DNA of 64,000 nt from KBS50 sp042666615. GTDB lineage: Bacteria; Actinomycetota; Actinomycetes; Mycobacteriales; Micromonosporaceae. Below the pieces are notes generated by a model. The model did not search any database, was not told the origin of the DNA, and saw only the letters and a list, made by a program, of their open reading frames with translations. Position 1 is the first letter of the stretch. Each line of letters starts with the position of its first letter. This document shows positions 1 to 7,596 of this stretch, one piece after another. The translations under genes and the position numbers were made by a program. Location: the NCBI RefSeq assembly GCF_042666615.1, contig NZ_JBHTDD010000008.1:62001-126000 (forward strand). The letters run 5' to 3'.

Positions 1-2
1 AC

Positions 3-473
3 GGGCCACTCGACATCACCATGCACGACGGCTTCGAGTTCTGGCTGGCCGAGGACGCCCCCCGGGACGGTAACGTCCAGGCCTCGCTGGAGCGGGCCAA
101 CGCCTCGATCTTCCCCACCGTGAAGCTCGCCGCCGCGCGGGCCGCGTACTGGGTCCGGGTGCCGGACAAGGCGCACGTGCGCTGGGTCCTGCCGGACGAC
201 GAGGACGACGCGCTGGACGCGCTGTCCCGGCTCGCCGCAGCCGGTGAGCTGACGCTTGCCGAGGACACCCGGTTCGCCGGGATGTTCCGCGCGCACGGCC
301 GGCTCGTCCCGGTCTGGGACCTGCCGGCCGAGCCGACGGCCGAACGCTGGGAGGCGCCGGTCACCGAGTTCGCCAAGCGGTACGCCACGGCGCTGGCCGA
401 CGACGCCCCGCTGGACGCCGCCGGCCGCCGAGCCAAGCAGGGCCTCCTCGGGCGGCAGCTCACCCTCCGCTGA
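3..473 (+). CDS. DUF5926 family protein, C-terminal part (5' end outside window)
   Basis: The frame is open from base 3 (G-P-L-D-I-T before the first Met at 21), so the gene starts upstream of the window. About 157 C-terminal residues are visible. They resemble the C-terminal part of actinobacterial DUF5926 proteins: a MHDGFEFWL segment, a SLERANASIFPTVKL stretch and a KAHVRWVLPDDED stretch. The function of this family is not established; some members are loosely annotated as SEC-C or translocase related because of an N-terminal motif not visible here. No membrane segment is seen. The family call is from memory of conserved segments, so moderately sure. Confidence 0.75.
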   Translation, partial: GPLDITMHDGFEFWLAEDAPRDGNVQASLERANASIFPTVKLAAARAAYWVRVPDKAHVRWVLPDDEDDALDALSRLAAAGELTLAEDTRFAGMFRAHGRLVPVWDLPAEPTAERWEAPVTEFAKRYATALADDAPLDAAGRRAKQGLLGRQLTLR

Positions 474-506
474 GCCACGCGGAAGGGCTCTCCCAGCGGC
501 TCTTTC

Positions 507-1709
507 TCACCTCGGGTCGCGGACCAGTGGGCAGGACATGCACCGGGGCCCGCCCCGGCCGGAACCGAGTTCCGAGCCGGCGATCCGGATCACCTCGATG
601 CCGGCCCGCTCCAGTTGCGCGTTGGTTTCCACGTTCCGTTCGTACGCCACGCACAGCCGGGGCGCGATCGCCAAGGTGTTGTTGCCGTCGTCCCACTGCT
701 CCCGCTCCGCCGTGACGGGATCCAACCCGGTGTCGATCACCCGGAGGCGGTCCAGGTCCATGGCATCCGCCGCGGCCCGCAGGAACGGCGCCGGACCATC
801 CACCCGCGGTTCGCCGTCCGGACCCACGATCACCGTGTACGCGGTGAGGGTGTCGGCGATGTTCGGGTACATCAGGACGGCGTCGGCGTCCACCATGGTG
901 CAGACGGTGTCCAGGTGCATGGTGGCCCGCTGCTGCGCGATCGGCACGACGAGCAGGGTGTGCGCCAGATCGGCGGCGAACACCCGACGCGCCAGGCGCT
1001 CCGCGCCGGCCGGCGTGGTGCGCTCACCGACGCCGATGGCGATCACTCCGGGCGCCAGCAGCAGGACGTCGCCGCCCTCGACGTGTTCCAGATCGGGGTG
1101 GTAGACGAACTCGGTGCCGGCGAACCGGGGGTGGTGGCGGTAGATGGCGTCGGTGAGCGTGGTCTCCCGCCGCCGGGCCGGCATGGCGAGGCTTGTCACC
1201 GCGGCCCGGTCCCGGATCCACACCGACGAGTCGCGGGTGAACAGCAGGTTCGGCAGGGGGTCGATGACGAAGTCGTGCCTGTCCATCAGCTCGTAGACCA
1301 GACCACCAGGGCGGTCCGCGCCGGTTCGCAGTTCCTCGTGGGCGAGTCCCGCGATCATCACGTCGGACAGTCTGGCCGGGTCGAGGTACGCGAGGTGGTC
1401 CGCCACCCGTCGACGCAACGTCTCTCCCAACCGGTGGTCGGCGAGCACGTGCTCGGTGACCTCGGTTCGCGCCTGCGGCAGGGCGAGCGTCTCGGCAAGG
1501 AGCGTGCCAAGGTAGAGAACCTCCACCCCCCGGTCCCGCAATGCCGCCGCGAATCCGTCATGCTCCTCCTGAGCACGACCCACCCACGGGATGGCGTCGA
1601 AGAGGAGGGAGTCGTTGTTGCGCGGGGTCAACCGGGCCAACTCGGGCCCCGGACGGTGCAGCAGGACGGTGTTGAGCCGGCCGACCTCACTGTCGACGTA
1701 GTGAGTCAT
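507..1709 (-). CDS. arcA: Arginine deiminase
   Basis: Hydrolyses L-arginine to citrulline and ammonia in the cytoplasm, the first step of the ADI pathway. The 400-residue product has the family landmarks: FTRDSSVW near the substrate site, EGGDVLLL, the catalytic His in HLDTVCTMVD, and the C-terminal nucleophile Cys in GGPRCMSCP. Length matches ArcA (about 400-410). The frame is open to 1772, but the ATG at 1709 matches known ArcA N-termini (MTHYVDSEVG) and lies 6 nt after a TACGCT -10 element, suggesting a leaderless mRNA. ArcB and ArcC are not adjacent, so this may serve arginine turnover rather than a full fermentative operon. A second guanidino-modifying enzyme (ddaH) lies 12 kb away. Confidence 0.95.
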   Translation of the reverse strand: MTHYVDSEVGRLNTVLLHRPGPELARLTPRNNDSLLFDAIPWVGRAQEEHDGFAAALRDRGVEVLYLGTLLAETLALPQARTEVTEHVLADHRLGETLRRRVADHLAYLDPARLSDVMIAGLAHEELRTGADRPGGLVYELMDRHDFVIDPLPNLLFTRDSSVWIRDRAAVTSLAMPARRRETTLTDAIYRHHPRFAGTEFVYHPDLEHVEGGDVLLLAPGVIAIGVGERTTPAGAERLARRVFAADLAHTLLVVPIAQQRATMHLDTVCTMVDADAVLMYPNIADTLTAYTVIVGPDGEPRVDGPAPFLRAAADAMDLDRLRVIDTGLDPVTAEREQWDDGNNTLAIAPRLCVAYERNVETNAQLERAGIEVIRIAGSELGSGRGGPRCMSCPLVRDPR

Positions 1710-1715
1710 TGGTGC

Positions 1716-1721
1716 AGCGTA
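1716..1721 (-). promoter_or_regulatory. -10 element for leaderless arcA
   Basis: TACGCT on the minus strand, followed by 6 nt and the arcA ATG. The spacing places the transcription start at the start codon. Confidence 0.5.
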
Positions 1722-1800
1722 GGACAGTGCTTGGCACCATCCGGAAATTCGGTCCTGCCGTGAATATGGCATTCATCCTTACTCACTCCAGCGCTTCCGT

Positions 1801-1831
1801 TTGACGGTCCGGCCGTTCATCCACGTAGGGT
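1801..1831 (+). promoter_or_regulatory. Putative promoter of the NERD gene
   Basis: TTGACG (1801-1806) as -35 and TAGGGT (1826-1831) as -10 with a 19-nt spacer. The predicted start lies near 1838, which leaves the GGAGG ribosome site (1864-1868) in the transcript. The spacer is slightly long. Confidence 0.45.
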
Positions 1832-1873
1832 AGTTAGCAGATAACTTCAGGAGACCTTTTGCCGGAGGTCGGA

Positions 1874-2611
1874 ATGACAGTCTTTCCCGCGCGCCGCGCG
1901 ATCCCCACGAGCCGGGCGCTCCCGTCCGGGAGCCCGCTCCACGGGCCGCCGACCACGCTCGACACGGTCCGGCCGCCCAGTCCGGTCGAGTGGGCCCGCC
2001 GCCGCCGCGCCGAGCGCGAGGCACGTCGAGTGGAGGCCGCGGGCGCGCGGGCGCTCGGCCGGCTCGACTCGCTCGGTCCGAGCTGGCACATCACCGAGCT
2101 GCCGCCGGCCGAGACCCGCAGAACGTTCCTCGACGCGCAGCGGCCGGACGAGCGCAGCAGTTTCCTGGCCATTGGGCCGGGCGGCCTGTTCGCTGTCACG
2201 ATCGCCGACCATGGCCGGACCAGGGTGATGGTGGCCGGCGACGTCGTCCAGATCAATGGCAAGCGGCCCAGCTATGTGGCGGACGCCCGGCGGGAGGCGA
2301 GGCGGGCCGGGAAGGCCCTCACCAACGCCACCGGGCTGACCATCCCCGTCACGCCGGTGCTGACCTTCGTCGGCTCCGGCGACATAAGCGTTTACGGCCT
2401 GCCCAAGGACTGCCTGGTGGCCACCCACCGGGAACTCGACCGGTTGCTCGTCGCAGGGGGCGATCGGATCAGCCCGGCCACCGCCGACAAGCTGTACCGG
2501 ATCGCCCAGGCGCCCACCACCTGGGGCCTGCCGGCGCAGCCCGAGGCCGCCACCTACCGGTGGTACGAGCACGGCCGAACGGCCGCTGACAAGCAACCGA
2601 CCCGGCGGTAA
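1874..2611 (+). CDS. NERD (nuclease-related) domain protein
   Basis: 245-residue cytosolic protein. The N-terminal 50 residues are basic and disordered; the rest looks like the nuclease-related NERD fold: GARALGRLDSLGPSWHITELP, then FLAIGPGGLFAVTIADH, a K/R-rich helix (YVADARREARRAGKAL), VTPVLTFVG and a RELDRLL tail. NERD proteins are thought to act on nucleic acid but this branch is uncharacterised. Start: GGAGG at 1864-1868 is 5 nt before the ATG at 1874; an upstream in-frame TTG at 1859 with AGGAG at 1849 is the alternative (250 residues). It is divergent from arcA and shares no operon. The domain is recognised from pattern only. Confidence 0.75.
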   Translation: MTVFPARRAIPTSRALPSGSPLHGPPTTLDTVRPPSPVEWARRRRAEREARRVEAAGARALGRLDSLGPSWHITELPPAETRRTFLDAQRPDERSSFLAIGPGGLFAVTIADHGRTRVMVAGDVVQINGKRPSYVADARREARRAGKALTNATGLTIPVTPVLTFVGSGDISVYGLPKDCLVATHRELDRLLVAGGDRISPATADKLYRIAQAPTTWGLPAQPEAATYRWYEHGRTAADKQPTRR

Positions 2612-2787
2612 CCTCGACAGGCAGCGGCATCGCCGGGAGCGGTGGGTCCGCCCGGAAACCGGTCGGCGCACGGAACGGACCGGTCAGCGCACGGATCCGG
2701 GTCCATGGCGCGGTCGTCACTCCCGGGGCGGCGGTCCGTGACAGGACCGGCTAGCGTGGTCTCGCCGGTGGTTACATAGGAGGCGCG

Positions 2788-3246
2788 GTGGCCCACGTCG
2801 AACTCTCCCTCACGGAAGCGTTCGTGCCGGCACCGGCGACTTCGATCCAGGAGTCGGACAGCTTCTCCCGCTGGGTGGGCACGGTGTCAGCAGCGGTCGA
2901 GCCATGCCTGGTCATCGACGTGCACACGATCGTCTCCGCCGTTTCCCGCTCCTGTTGTGACCTGCTCGGCCTCGGTTCGCCGGCCGACGCCGTGGGGCGC
3001 CCGCTGCTCGGCAACGGCCTGCGCCTGCTGGACTTCACGGCCGCGCGAGGGGAGTTGACCGACCAGGAGGCTGAGAAGATCCCGCCGCTGCTGGCGATGA
3101 GTTCTCAACGGTTGGCCCGCGGTCTGCTCCGGGTCTCCAGCGACATGGCGACCGACATCGACGTGACGGTGGACGCCGTCTCGACCCCGCTGTTCTCCCC
3201 GGACGGCACGGTGGCCGGATCGCTCACCTTCCTCTCCGAGGTGTAG
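2788..3246 (+). CDS. PAS-like domain protein
   Basis: 152-residue soluble protein starting with GTG, preceded by GGAGG at 2779-2783. Residues 30-150 look like a single PAS fold: SAAVEPCLVIDVHTIVSAVS, LLGLGSPADAVGRPLL, and a C-terminal strand pair DAVSTPLFSPDGTVAGSLTFL. There is no output domain, so it may be a stand-alone sensor or partner of another protein. No cofactor residue is obvious apart from two adjacent Cys (residues 56-57). It stands alone between NERD and ACT genes on the same strand. The ligand and role cannot be read from the sequence. Confidence 0.65.
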   Translation: MAHVELSLTEAFVPAPATSIQESDSFSRWVGTVSAAVEPCLVIDVHTIVSAVSRSCCDLLGLGSPADAVGRPLLGNGLRLLDFTAARGELTDQEAEKIPPLLAMSSQRLARGLLRVSSDMATDIDVTVDAVSTPLFSPDGTVAGSLTFLSEV

Positions 3247-3375
3247 CCGGGGCACTCCGAGGTGCGGCCGGGGCACCCGGAGGCGTGGCAGCGGCGAACG
3301 CCGGGCGGCACGCCGATCCGCGGTGTGTGTCGTTCGCCGCACCGCGACGGAGTTGGGAGCGGCCCCCACTCACCG

Positions 3376-3381
3376 TAAGGT
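3376..3381 (+). promoter_or_regulatory. -10 element for leaderless ACT gene
   Basis: TAAGGT followed by exactly 6 nt and the ATG at 3388; no ribosome site intervenes. Confidence 0.5.
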
Positions 3382-3387
3382 GCCCTC

Positions 3388-3777
3388 ATGCTGGATATCG
3401 CTCTGCTCCCGGGGGAGTACGCCGTGTGTCGGTTGGCGGCCGGCAGCGCCGTACCAGCGGGCCTGCTGAGCGCCGGTGACGGCGCCGGGGTCGTGTCGAT
3501 CACCTCGAGCGCTGACGAGACGTCGATCATCTGCCCGGCCGACCGGGTTCCGCGGGACGCCACCGTCGAAACCCCATGGCGCTGCCTCCAGGTGGTCGGC
3601 CCGTTCCACCTGGCGCTGACCGGCATCCTCGCCTCGGTCGTCGGTCCGCTCGCCGACGCCCGGGTGAACATCGTCGCGTTCTCCACCTACGACACCGACT
3701 ATGTGCTGGTGCCGGCGGTTCGGTTGGACGAGGCACTGGCCGCCCTGAGCACCGCCGGGCACCGCGTCGCCGCCTGA
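3388..3777 (+). CDS. ACT domain protein (CASTOR/POLLUX-like)
   Basis: 129-residue protein. Two ACT-like halves are visible: an N-terminal half with YAVCRLAAGSAVP and VVSITSSADETSIICP, and a C-terminal half with FHLALTGILASVVGPLADARVNIVAFSTYDTDYVLVP. The second half is the hallmark segment of bacterial ACT proteins related to the CASTOR arginine sensors. Such proteins bind amino acids, but the ligand in bacteria is unknown. The start is set by a TAAGGT element 6 nt upstream (leaderless). It sits 680 bp before pheA, which carries its own ACT domain; that proximity may be chance. Confidence 0.8.
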   Translation: MLDIALLPGEYAVCRLAAGSAVPAGLLSAGDGAGVVSITSSADETSIICPADRVPRDATVETPWRCLQVVGPFHLALTGILASVVGPLADARVNIVAFSTYDTDYVLVPAVRLDEALAALSTAGHRVAA

Positions 3778-3885
3778 GCGCCGCCGGGACCGAACGGTCA
3801 CCTGTCGACGCGCCTCGCGGCCCGAGTTCCAGGCCCTAGGATGGTGCCGGCCACTCAGCCCCGTCTATGCCGAGGAGTACGAACC

Positions 3886-4446
3886 GTGCTCGCCTCCCGC
3901 GCCGCGGGTGCCCCGCGCAGGTCGACCGTCCGCGCCCGCAGCTCGATCGTCGGCGCCGCCCTACTCGCCGGTGGGACGTTGCTGGTCGGCTGCGGCGCCC
4001 CACCCGAACTGGCAGCGACGCCCTCCCCCACGCCCAGCCGGGTGGCTCCGACGGCGACCGGCACGCCAACCTCCCAACCGAGGCCGACCCTCCCCGTCCG
4101 GACCCCCACGGCCGGCGCGACCACCGGCGTGGTGGCGCGGCCGTGCGGCGGCCGACCCGCCGGCTCCGCGGTGATCGCCCTGCTGCGCCGGGAACGCGGG
4201 CTGCTGCCGGACCGGCTGAAGGTGACCGTGACGACCGGACCCCTGTGTGCCGGGGAATGGCAGTACACCGTCGTCGAGGCCGCGGGGCACGAACCGCTCC
4301 AGGCGGTCTCCCGGGGTCGACCCAGCGCACTCACACTTGTCACCGCGGGCACCGACGTCTGCTCGATCCCCGTCCGCACCGCCGCTCCCCCCGGAATCCA
4401 GACACTCGCCTGTGATGGCCCGGCCGTCGGCCCGCCGCCTGCGTAG
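3886..4446 (+). CDS. Small secreted lipoprotein, unknown function
   Basis: 186-residue product with a basic N-terminus, a hydrophobic segment (SSIVGAALLAGGTLL) and a lipobox LVGC, so it is probably lipid-anchored outside the membrane. A Pro/Thr/Ser-rich linker of about 50 residues follows, then a small globular domain (about residues 85-180) with four Cys that could form two disulfides. The GTG at 3886 is preferred because AGGAG at 3873-3877 lies 8 nt upstream and it puts the basic region at the N-terminus; the frame is open to 3841. A TAGGAT -10 lies at 3837-3842. It ends 9 nt before pheA but pheA appears to have its own promoter. I do not recognise the domain. Confidence 0.7.
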   Translation: MLASRAAGAPRRSTVRARSSIVGAALLAGGTLLVGCGAPPELAATPSPTPSRVAPTATGTPTSQPRPTLPVRTPTAGATTGVVARPCGGRPAGSAVIALLRRERGLLPDRLKVTVTTGPLCAGEWQYTVVEAAGHEPLQAVSRGRPSALTLVTAGTDVCSIPVRTAAPPGIQTLACDGPAVGPPPA

Positions 4447-4449
4447 GCT
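4444..4449 (+). promoter_or_regulatory. -10 element for leaderless pheA
   Basis: TAGGCT overlapping the lipoprotein stop codon, followed by 6 nt and the pheA ATG at 4456. Confidence 0.5.
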
Positions 4450-4455
4450 GAGGGA

Positions 4456-5412
4456 ATGCCTGGCACACCACCGAGCCGCTATGTCTACCTCGGCCCGGAG
4501 GGCACGTTCACCGAGCAGGCGCTACGAATGATCCCGGCCGCCGAGCACGGCACCCGTACCCCGGCCCGCAGCGTGCCGGAGGCACTGGACGGCGTCCGCG
4601 GCGGGGACTTTGACGCTGCCGTGGTCCCGCTGGAGAACTCGGTCGGCGGCGCGGTGCCGGTGACGCTCGACGAACTCGTCTCCGGTGAGCCGCTCGCCAT
4701 CACCCGGGAGATCGTCCTGCCGGTGCAGTTCGTGTTGGCCGCGGTGGACGAGAAGCCGTTGTCCGGGATCCGGGGGGTGGCCGCCCATCCGCAGGCGTCC
4801 GCCCAGTGCCGGCACTGGCTGCGCGAGCACCTCCCGGACGCGACGGTCGTCGACGTGCTCTCCAACGCCGCCGCCGCCGCGGACGCCGCGGCGGGCAGGC
4901 ACGATGCGGCGATCTGCGCGCCGATCGGCGCCGACCGGCACCGGCTGACCGTACTGGCTGACAAGATCGCCGACCGGGACGACGCGGTGACCCGGTTCGT
5001 GCTGGTTTCCCGACCCGGGCCGCCGCCCCCGCCGACCGGCGACGACGTCACGTCGCTGGCCGTCTACATCGCCCACGACCGGGTCGGCGCGCTGCTCGCC
5101 GTACTCACCGAACTGTCGGTCCGCGGGGTGAACCTGACCCGGATCGAGTCACGGCCGACCGGTGAGGCTCTCGGGCGATACGTCTTCTTCCTGGACTGCA
5201 CCGGCCATGTGGCCGACGTCCGGGTCGGCGAGGCACTCCAGGGCCTTCGACGCATCTGTGCCGACGTCCGGTTCCTCGGGTCGTATCCCCGGCACCGCTG
5301 GACCGGCGCGGCCGGCGACCGTCCGGTCCAGGGCCCGGCGGGTCTCACCGACCTCGACTTCGCGGACGCCGCCGCCTGGCTGGCCCGGCTCCGCGCCGGC
5401 CGGCCGGACTGA
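4456..5412 (+). CDS. pheA: Prephenate dehydratase
   Basis: Converts prephenate to phenylpyruvate in phenylalanine synthesis. 318 residues, the usual size of the monofunctional actinobacterial enzyme. The catalytic domain (about 1-195) shows YLGPEGTFTEQAL at the N-terminus, VVPLENSVGGAV, and the TRF motif in DAVTRFVLV. The regulatory ACT domain (about 205-285) contains GALLAVLTELSVRGVNLTRIESRP, the phenylalanine-binding ESRP motif, so feedback inhibition is likely intact. No chorismate mutase domain is fused. Starts with ATG at 4456, likely leaderless. Confidence 0.95.
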   Translation: MPGTPPSRYVYLGPEGTFTEQALRMIPAAEHGTRTPARSVPEALDGVRGGDFDAAVVPLENSVGGAVPVTLDELVSGEPLAITREIVLPVQFVLAAVDEKPLSGIRGVAAHPQASAQCRHWLREHLPDATVVDVLSNAAAAADAAAGRHDAAICAPIGADRHRLTVLADKIADRDDAVTRFVLVSRPGPPPPPTGDDVTSLAVYIAHDRVGALLAVLTELSVRGVNLTRIESRPTGEALGRYVFFLDCTGHVADVRVGEALQGLRRICADVRFLGSYPRHRWTGAAGDRPVQGPAGLTDLDFADAAAWLARLRAGRPD

Positions 5413-5491
5413 CCGCCGATCGGCCGACCCGGGCTCACTCCGCCCGCGGCCTGCCGGCCAGGTGGCCCGCCGGCGGCCTGCCGGCCCCGCC

Positions 5492-5519
5492 GCTGACCGG
5501 CCGCGGGCCGCCGGTCAGC
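5492..5519. terminator. Bidirectional hairpin between pheA and AIM24
   Basis: Perfect 10-bp stem (GCTGACCGGC with its complement) and an 8-nt loop. It lies between convergent genes and overlaps the stop codon of the minus-strand gene. No U-tract, as is common in this group. Confidence 0.5.
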
Positions 5520-6240
5520 TCAGCAGACCGCCGAGCATCCCGCCCTGCTGCTGCTGTTGCTGCCCGGAGCCCTGCACGGGCGGTTCCTCCGACGGCTGGA
5601 CGACCACGAAGCCCTGGCCGGCGAAGCTCATCGTGAACGCCTCACCGGTGGAGCGGCCGAGCAGGGTGCCGAGGCCGAGCTGCTCGGCCCGGTGGTAACC
5701 GGTCTGCAGGCCGGCTGACCAGCAGACGGCGGCCTGCGGGTCGACGTAGGTCGGCTGGTCGACGTTGAGCACGACTGGCGTCCCCCTGGTGGTGATGGCG
5801 ATCCGGCCGTACCCGCTGAAGACGCAGTTGAACAGGCCGGAGGAGGATGCCATGCCGGCACCGCCGACCATCTTGATGTCGTAGTTGAGGGTGGGGTCGA
5901 AGGCCAGCACGCTGGAACCGTTGATCGAGAGCGCGTCGCCCGGCTCGAGGTCGATGATGTGCACGTCCGCGGCCAGGTTGGCGAGGAACACGTCGCCCCG
6001 GCCCGTGAGCCGCATCAGCGGCACACCCTCGCCGGTCAGCTTCTGCTTGAGGAACTTGCCGATCCCGCCGGAACCGAGCGCCTGGAACTGCACCTGCCCC
6101 TGATAGGCGACCATGGAACCCACCCGGGCCATCGCCTCACCGTTGAGTTCGATCTTCAAGAGCTTGGAGTTCTGGAGTCGCATGCCCGGCTGGGCCGACT
6201 CCTGCTCCAGGTTCTCCGGGGAGAAGAGCGCGCTGCGCAT
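5515..6240 (-). CDS. AIM24 family protein
   Basis: 241-residue protein of the AIM24 (TRAP-like, biogenesis of AIM24) family, a beta-sandwich related to tryptophan RNA-binding attenuator folds. Seen: SKLLKIELNGEAMARVGSMVAYQG, a GEGVPLMRLTGRGDVFLA core, VDQPTYVDPQAAVCW, and GRSTGEAFTMSFAGQGFVVVQPSE near the end. The C-terminus is a short Gln/Gly tail including a run of six Gln. AGGAGG sits 6 nt before the ATG at 6240, fixing that start although the frame opens at 6303. Role in bacteria is unknown; no signal peptide is present. Confidence 0.85.
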   Translation of the reverse strand: MRSALFSPENLEQESAQPGMRLQNSKLLKIELNGEAMARVGSMVAYQGQVQFQALGSGGIGKFLKQKLTGEGVPLMRLTGRGDVFLANLAADVHIIDLEPGDALSINGSSVLAFDPTLNYDIKMVGGAGMASSSGLFNCVFSGYGRIAITTRGTPVVLNVDQPTYVDPQAAVCWSAGLQTGYHRAEQLGLGTLLGRSTGEAFTMSFAGQGFVVVQPSEEPPVQGSGQQQQQQGGMLGGLLS

Positions 6241-6337
6241 GGGGTTCCTCCTGGTCACCGGGGTTGCCGAGGGTCGCGGGACCAGCGTAGGCGGGGCACG
6301 CAACGGCGGACCACGACCGTTCAGGCGATGCTCCGCC

Positions 6338-6700
6338 TCACCCCCAGCCGAGATCGTGCAGCCGTTCGTCGTCGATGCCGAAATGATGGGCGATCTCGTG
6401 CACCACCGTCACCGCCACCTCGTCCACGACCTCCTCGTCGTCGGCGCAGATCCGCAGGATCGGACCACGGTAGATGAGAATGCGGTCCGGCAGTACCCCG
6501 CCGTAGTCCCAGCCCCGCTCGGTGAGGGCGTGCCCCTCGTAGAGGCCGAGCAGTTCCGGCTCGCCGGGCGGCGGTTCGTCCTCGACCAGGATCACCACGT
6601 TGCTCATCAGGCCCAGCAGTTCCTCCGGGACCTCGTCGAGCGCCTCCCCGACCAGTTCCTCGAACCGTTCGCGACTCATCTCGACGGGCACGTTGACCAT
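6338..6700 (-). CDS. Zincin-like metallopeptidase family protein
   Basis: 120-residue protein of the small minimal-zincin (DUF1025 type) family. The HExxH zinc site is HEIAHHFGI at residues 101-109, followed by DDERLHDLGWG at the end. The acidic N-terminal half (FEELVGEALDEVPEELL) is typical for the family. Peptidase activity has not been shown for most members. Two starts are possible: ATG 6700 (used here) or ATG 6679, which begins MSRERFEELV; neither has a strong ribosome site. Divergent from the membrane protein at 6777. Confidence 0.85.
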   Translation of the reverse strand: MVNVPVEMSRERFEELVGEALDEVPEELLGLMSNVVILVEDEPPPGEPELLGLYEGHALTERGWDYGGVLPDRILIYRGPILRICADDEEVVDEVAVTVVHEIAHHFGIDDERLHDLGWG

Positions 6701-6776
6701 TGTGCCGCAGCGGGCGGTCCGGCCGGACGCGTGCCATGATTCGGGAGCCACCCGGGTACGCGGCGGAAGGATGGCC

Positions 6777-7535
6777 ATGTCGCACGAGCTCCAGATCCCG
6801 CGCCAGGACCGAGCCGGTGACACCGCGACGCTCGAATGGGGCGACGAACGCCCGGCGCCGTCCGGCCGGCTCGCCCGGGTGCGGCAGCGGTTCGGCGGGG
6901 ACCGTCGCGGGGCACAGCTCGCCGGGGCGCTCGGTGCTGTCGCCGCGTTCGTCTCGCTGACGGAGGAGTGGACCGTCACCTCGGTGCCGGACGCCGGACG
7001 CAACGGCAGCCCGGTCGAGGTCCCGGCCGGCGTGGCCGAGGTGGGCGCGTTCGGCACCGGTTACCTGGTCGGCCTGTTCGGTGTGCTCGCGGCGCTGGCT
7101 CTGCTGCTGTTCGGCACCGCCGCCGCCGCCCGAAACGCCCGGGTCCTCGGCCTGGCCGCCACCGGCGCGCTGGCCGCACTGCTCCTCGCCGCCGCGCTCA
7201 CCCTCGAACAGATGGCCGGCCGGTTGTTCTTCTTCAGCGACGACGAGCGGTTCCGGATCGAGCTGGGGCCGGGTCTGACGTTCGCCTTCGCGGCGACCGT
7301 GTTGCTCGGCACCGCGATCGTGCTCGCCGGCCGGGCTGCGCTCGGCGGTCACGGCACCACCGCGCCCGGGGCCACCGCCGCGGGGATGGCGGACCAGCCA
7401 GGTGACCCGCCGGACGGGACCGACGGGTGGGCCGGACCGGACCGGCACCGGGCGGAATCCGACGCGGAGCCGCACGGCCCCATCGACCTCACGGTGAGCG
7501 CGGCACCACCGATTGTCCCGCCCCGGCAGGAGTAG
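6777..7535 (+). CDS. Membrane protein, unknown function
   Basis: 252-residue protein with three to four predicted membrane segments: GAQLAGALGAVAAFVSL (about 42-58), GTGYLVGLFGVLAALALLLFGTA (100-122), VLGLAATGALAALLLAAAL (130-148) and LTFAFAATVLLGTAIVLAG (176-194). A soluble loop lies between segments 1 and 2, and the C-terminal 60 residues are Pro/Gly/Asp-rich and probably disordered. The ATG at 6777 has GGAAGG 6 nt upstream; an ATG at 6771 is adjacent to it and less likely. I do not recognise a family. Confidence 0.65.
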   Translation: MSHELQIPRQDRAGDTATLEWGDERPAPSGRLARVRQRFGGDRRGAQLAGALGAVAAFVSLTEEWTVTSVPDAGRNGSPVEVPAGVAEVGAFGTGYLVGLFGVLAALALLLFGTAAAARNARVLGLAATGALAALLLAAALTLEQMAGRLFFFSDDERFRIELGPGLTFAFAATVLLGTAIVLAGRAALGGHGTTAPGATAAGMADQPGDPPDGTDGWAGPDRHRAESDAEPHGPIDLTVSAAPPIVPPRQE

Positions 7536-7596
7536 GCGACGGGGACCGGCATATCGAGGTGAATCCGCCCGGCCGTCCCCGGTAGGCTCACCTCCC

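Noticed and set aside
615..1763. 382-codon plus-strand ORF over arcA
   Set aside because: Shadow of arcA in high-GC DNA; composition is not protein-like and the minus-strand frame has full ArcA motifs.
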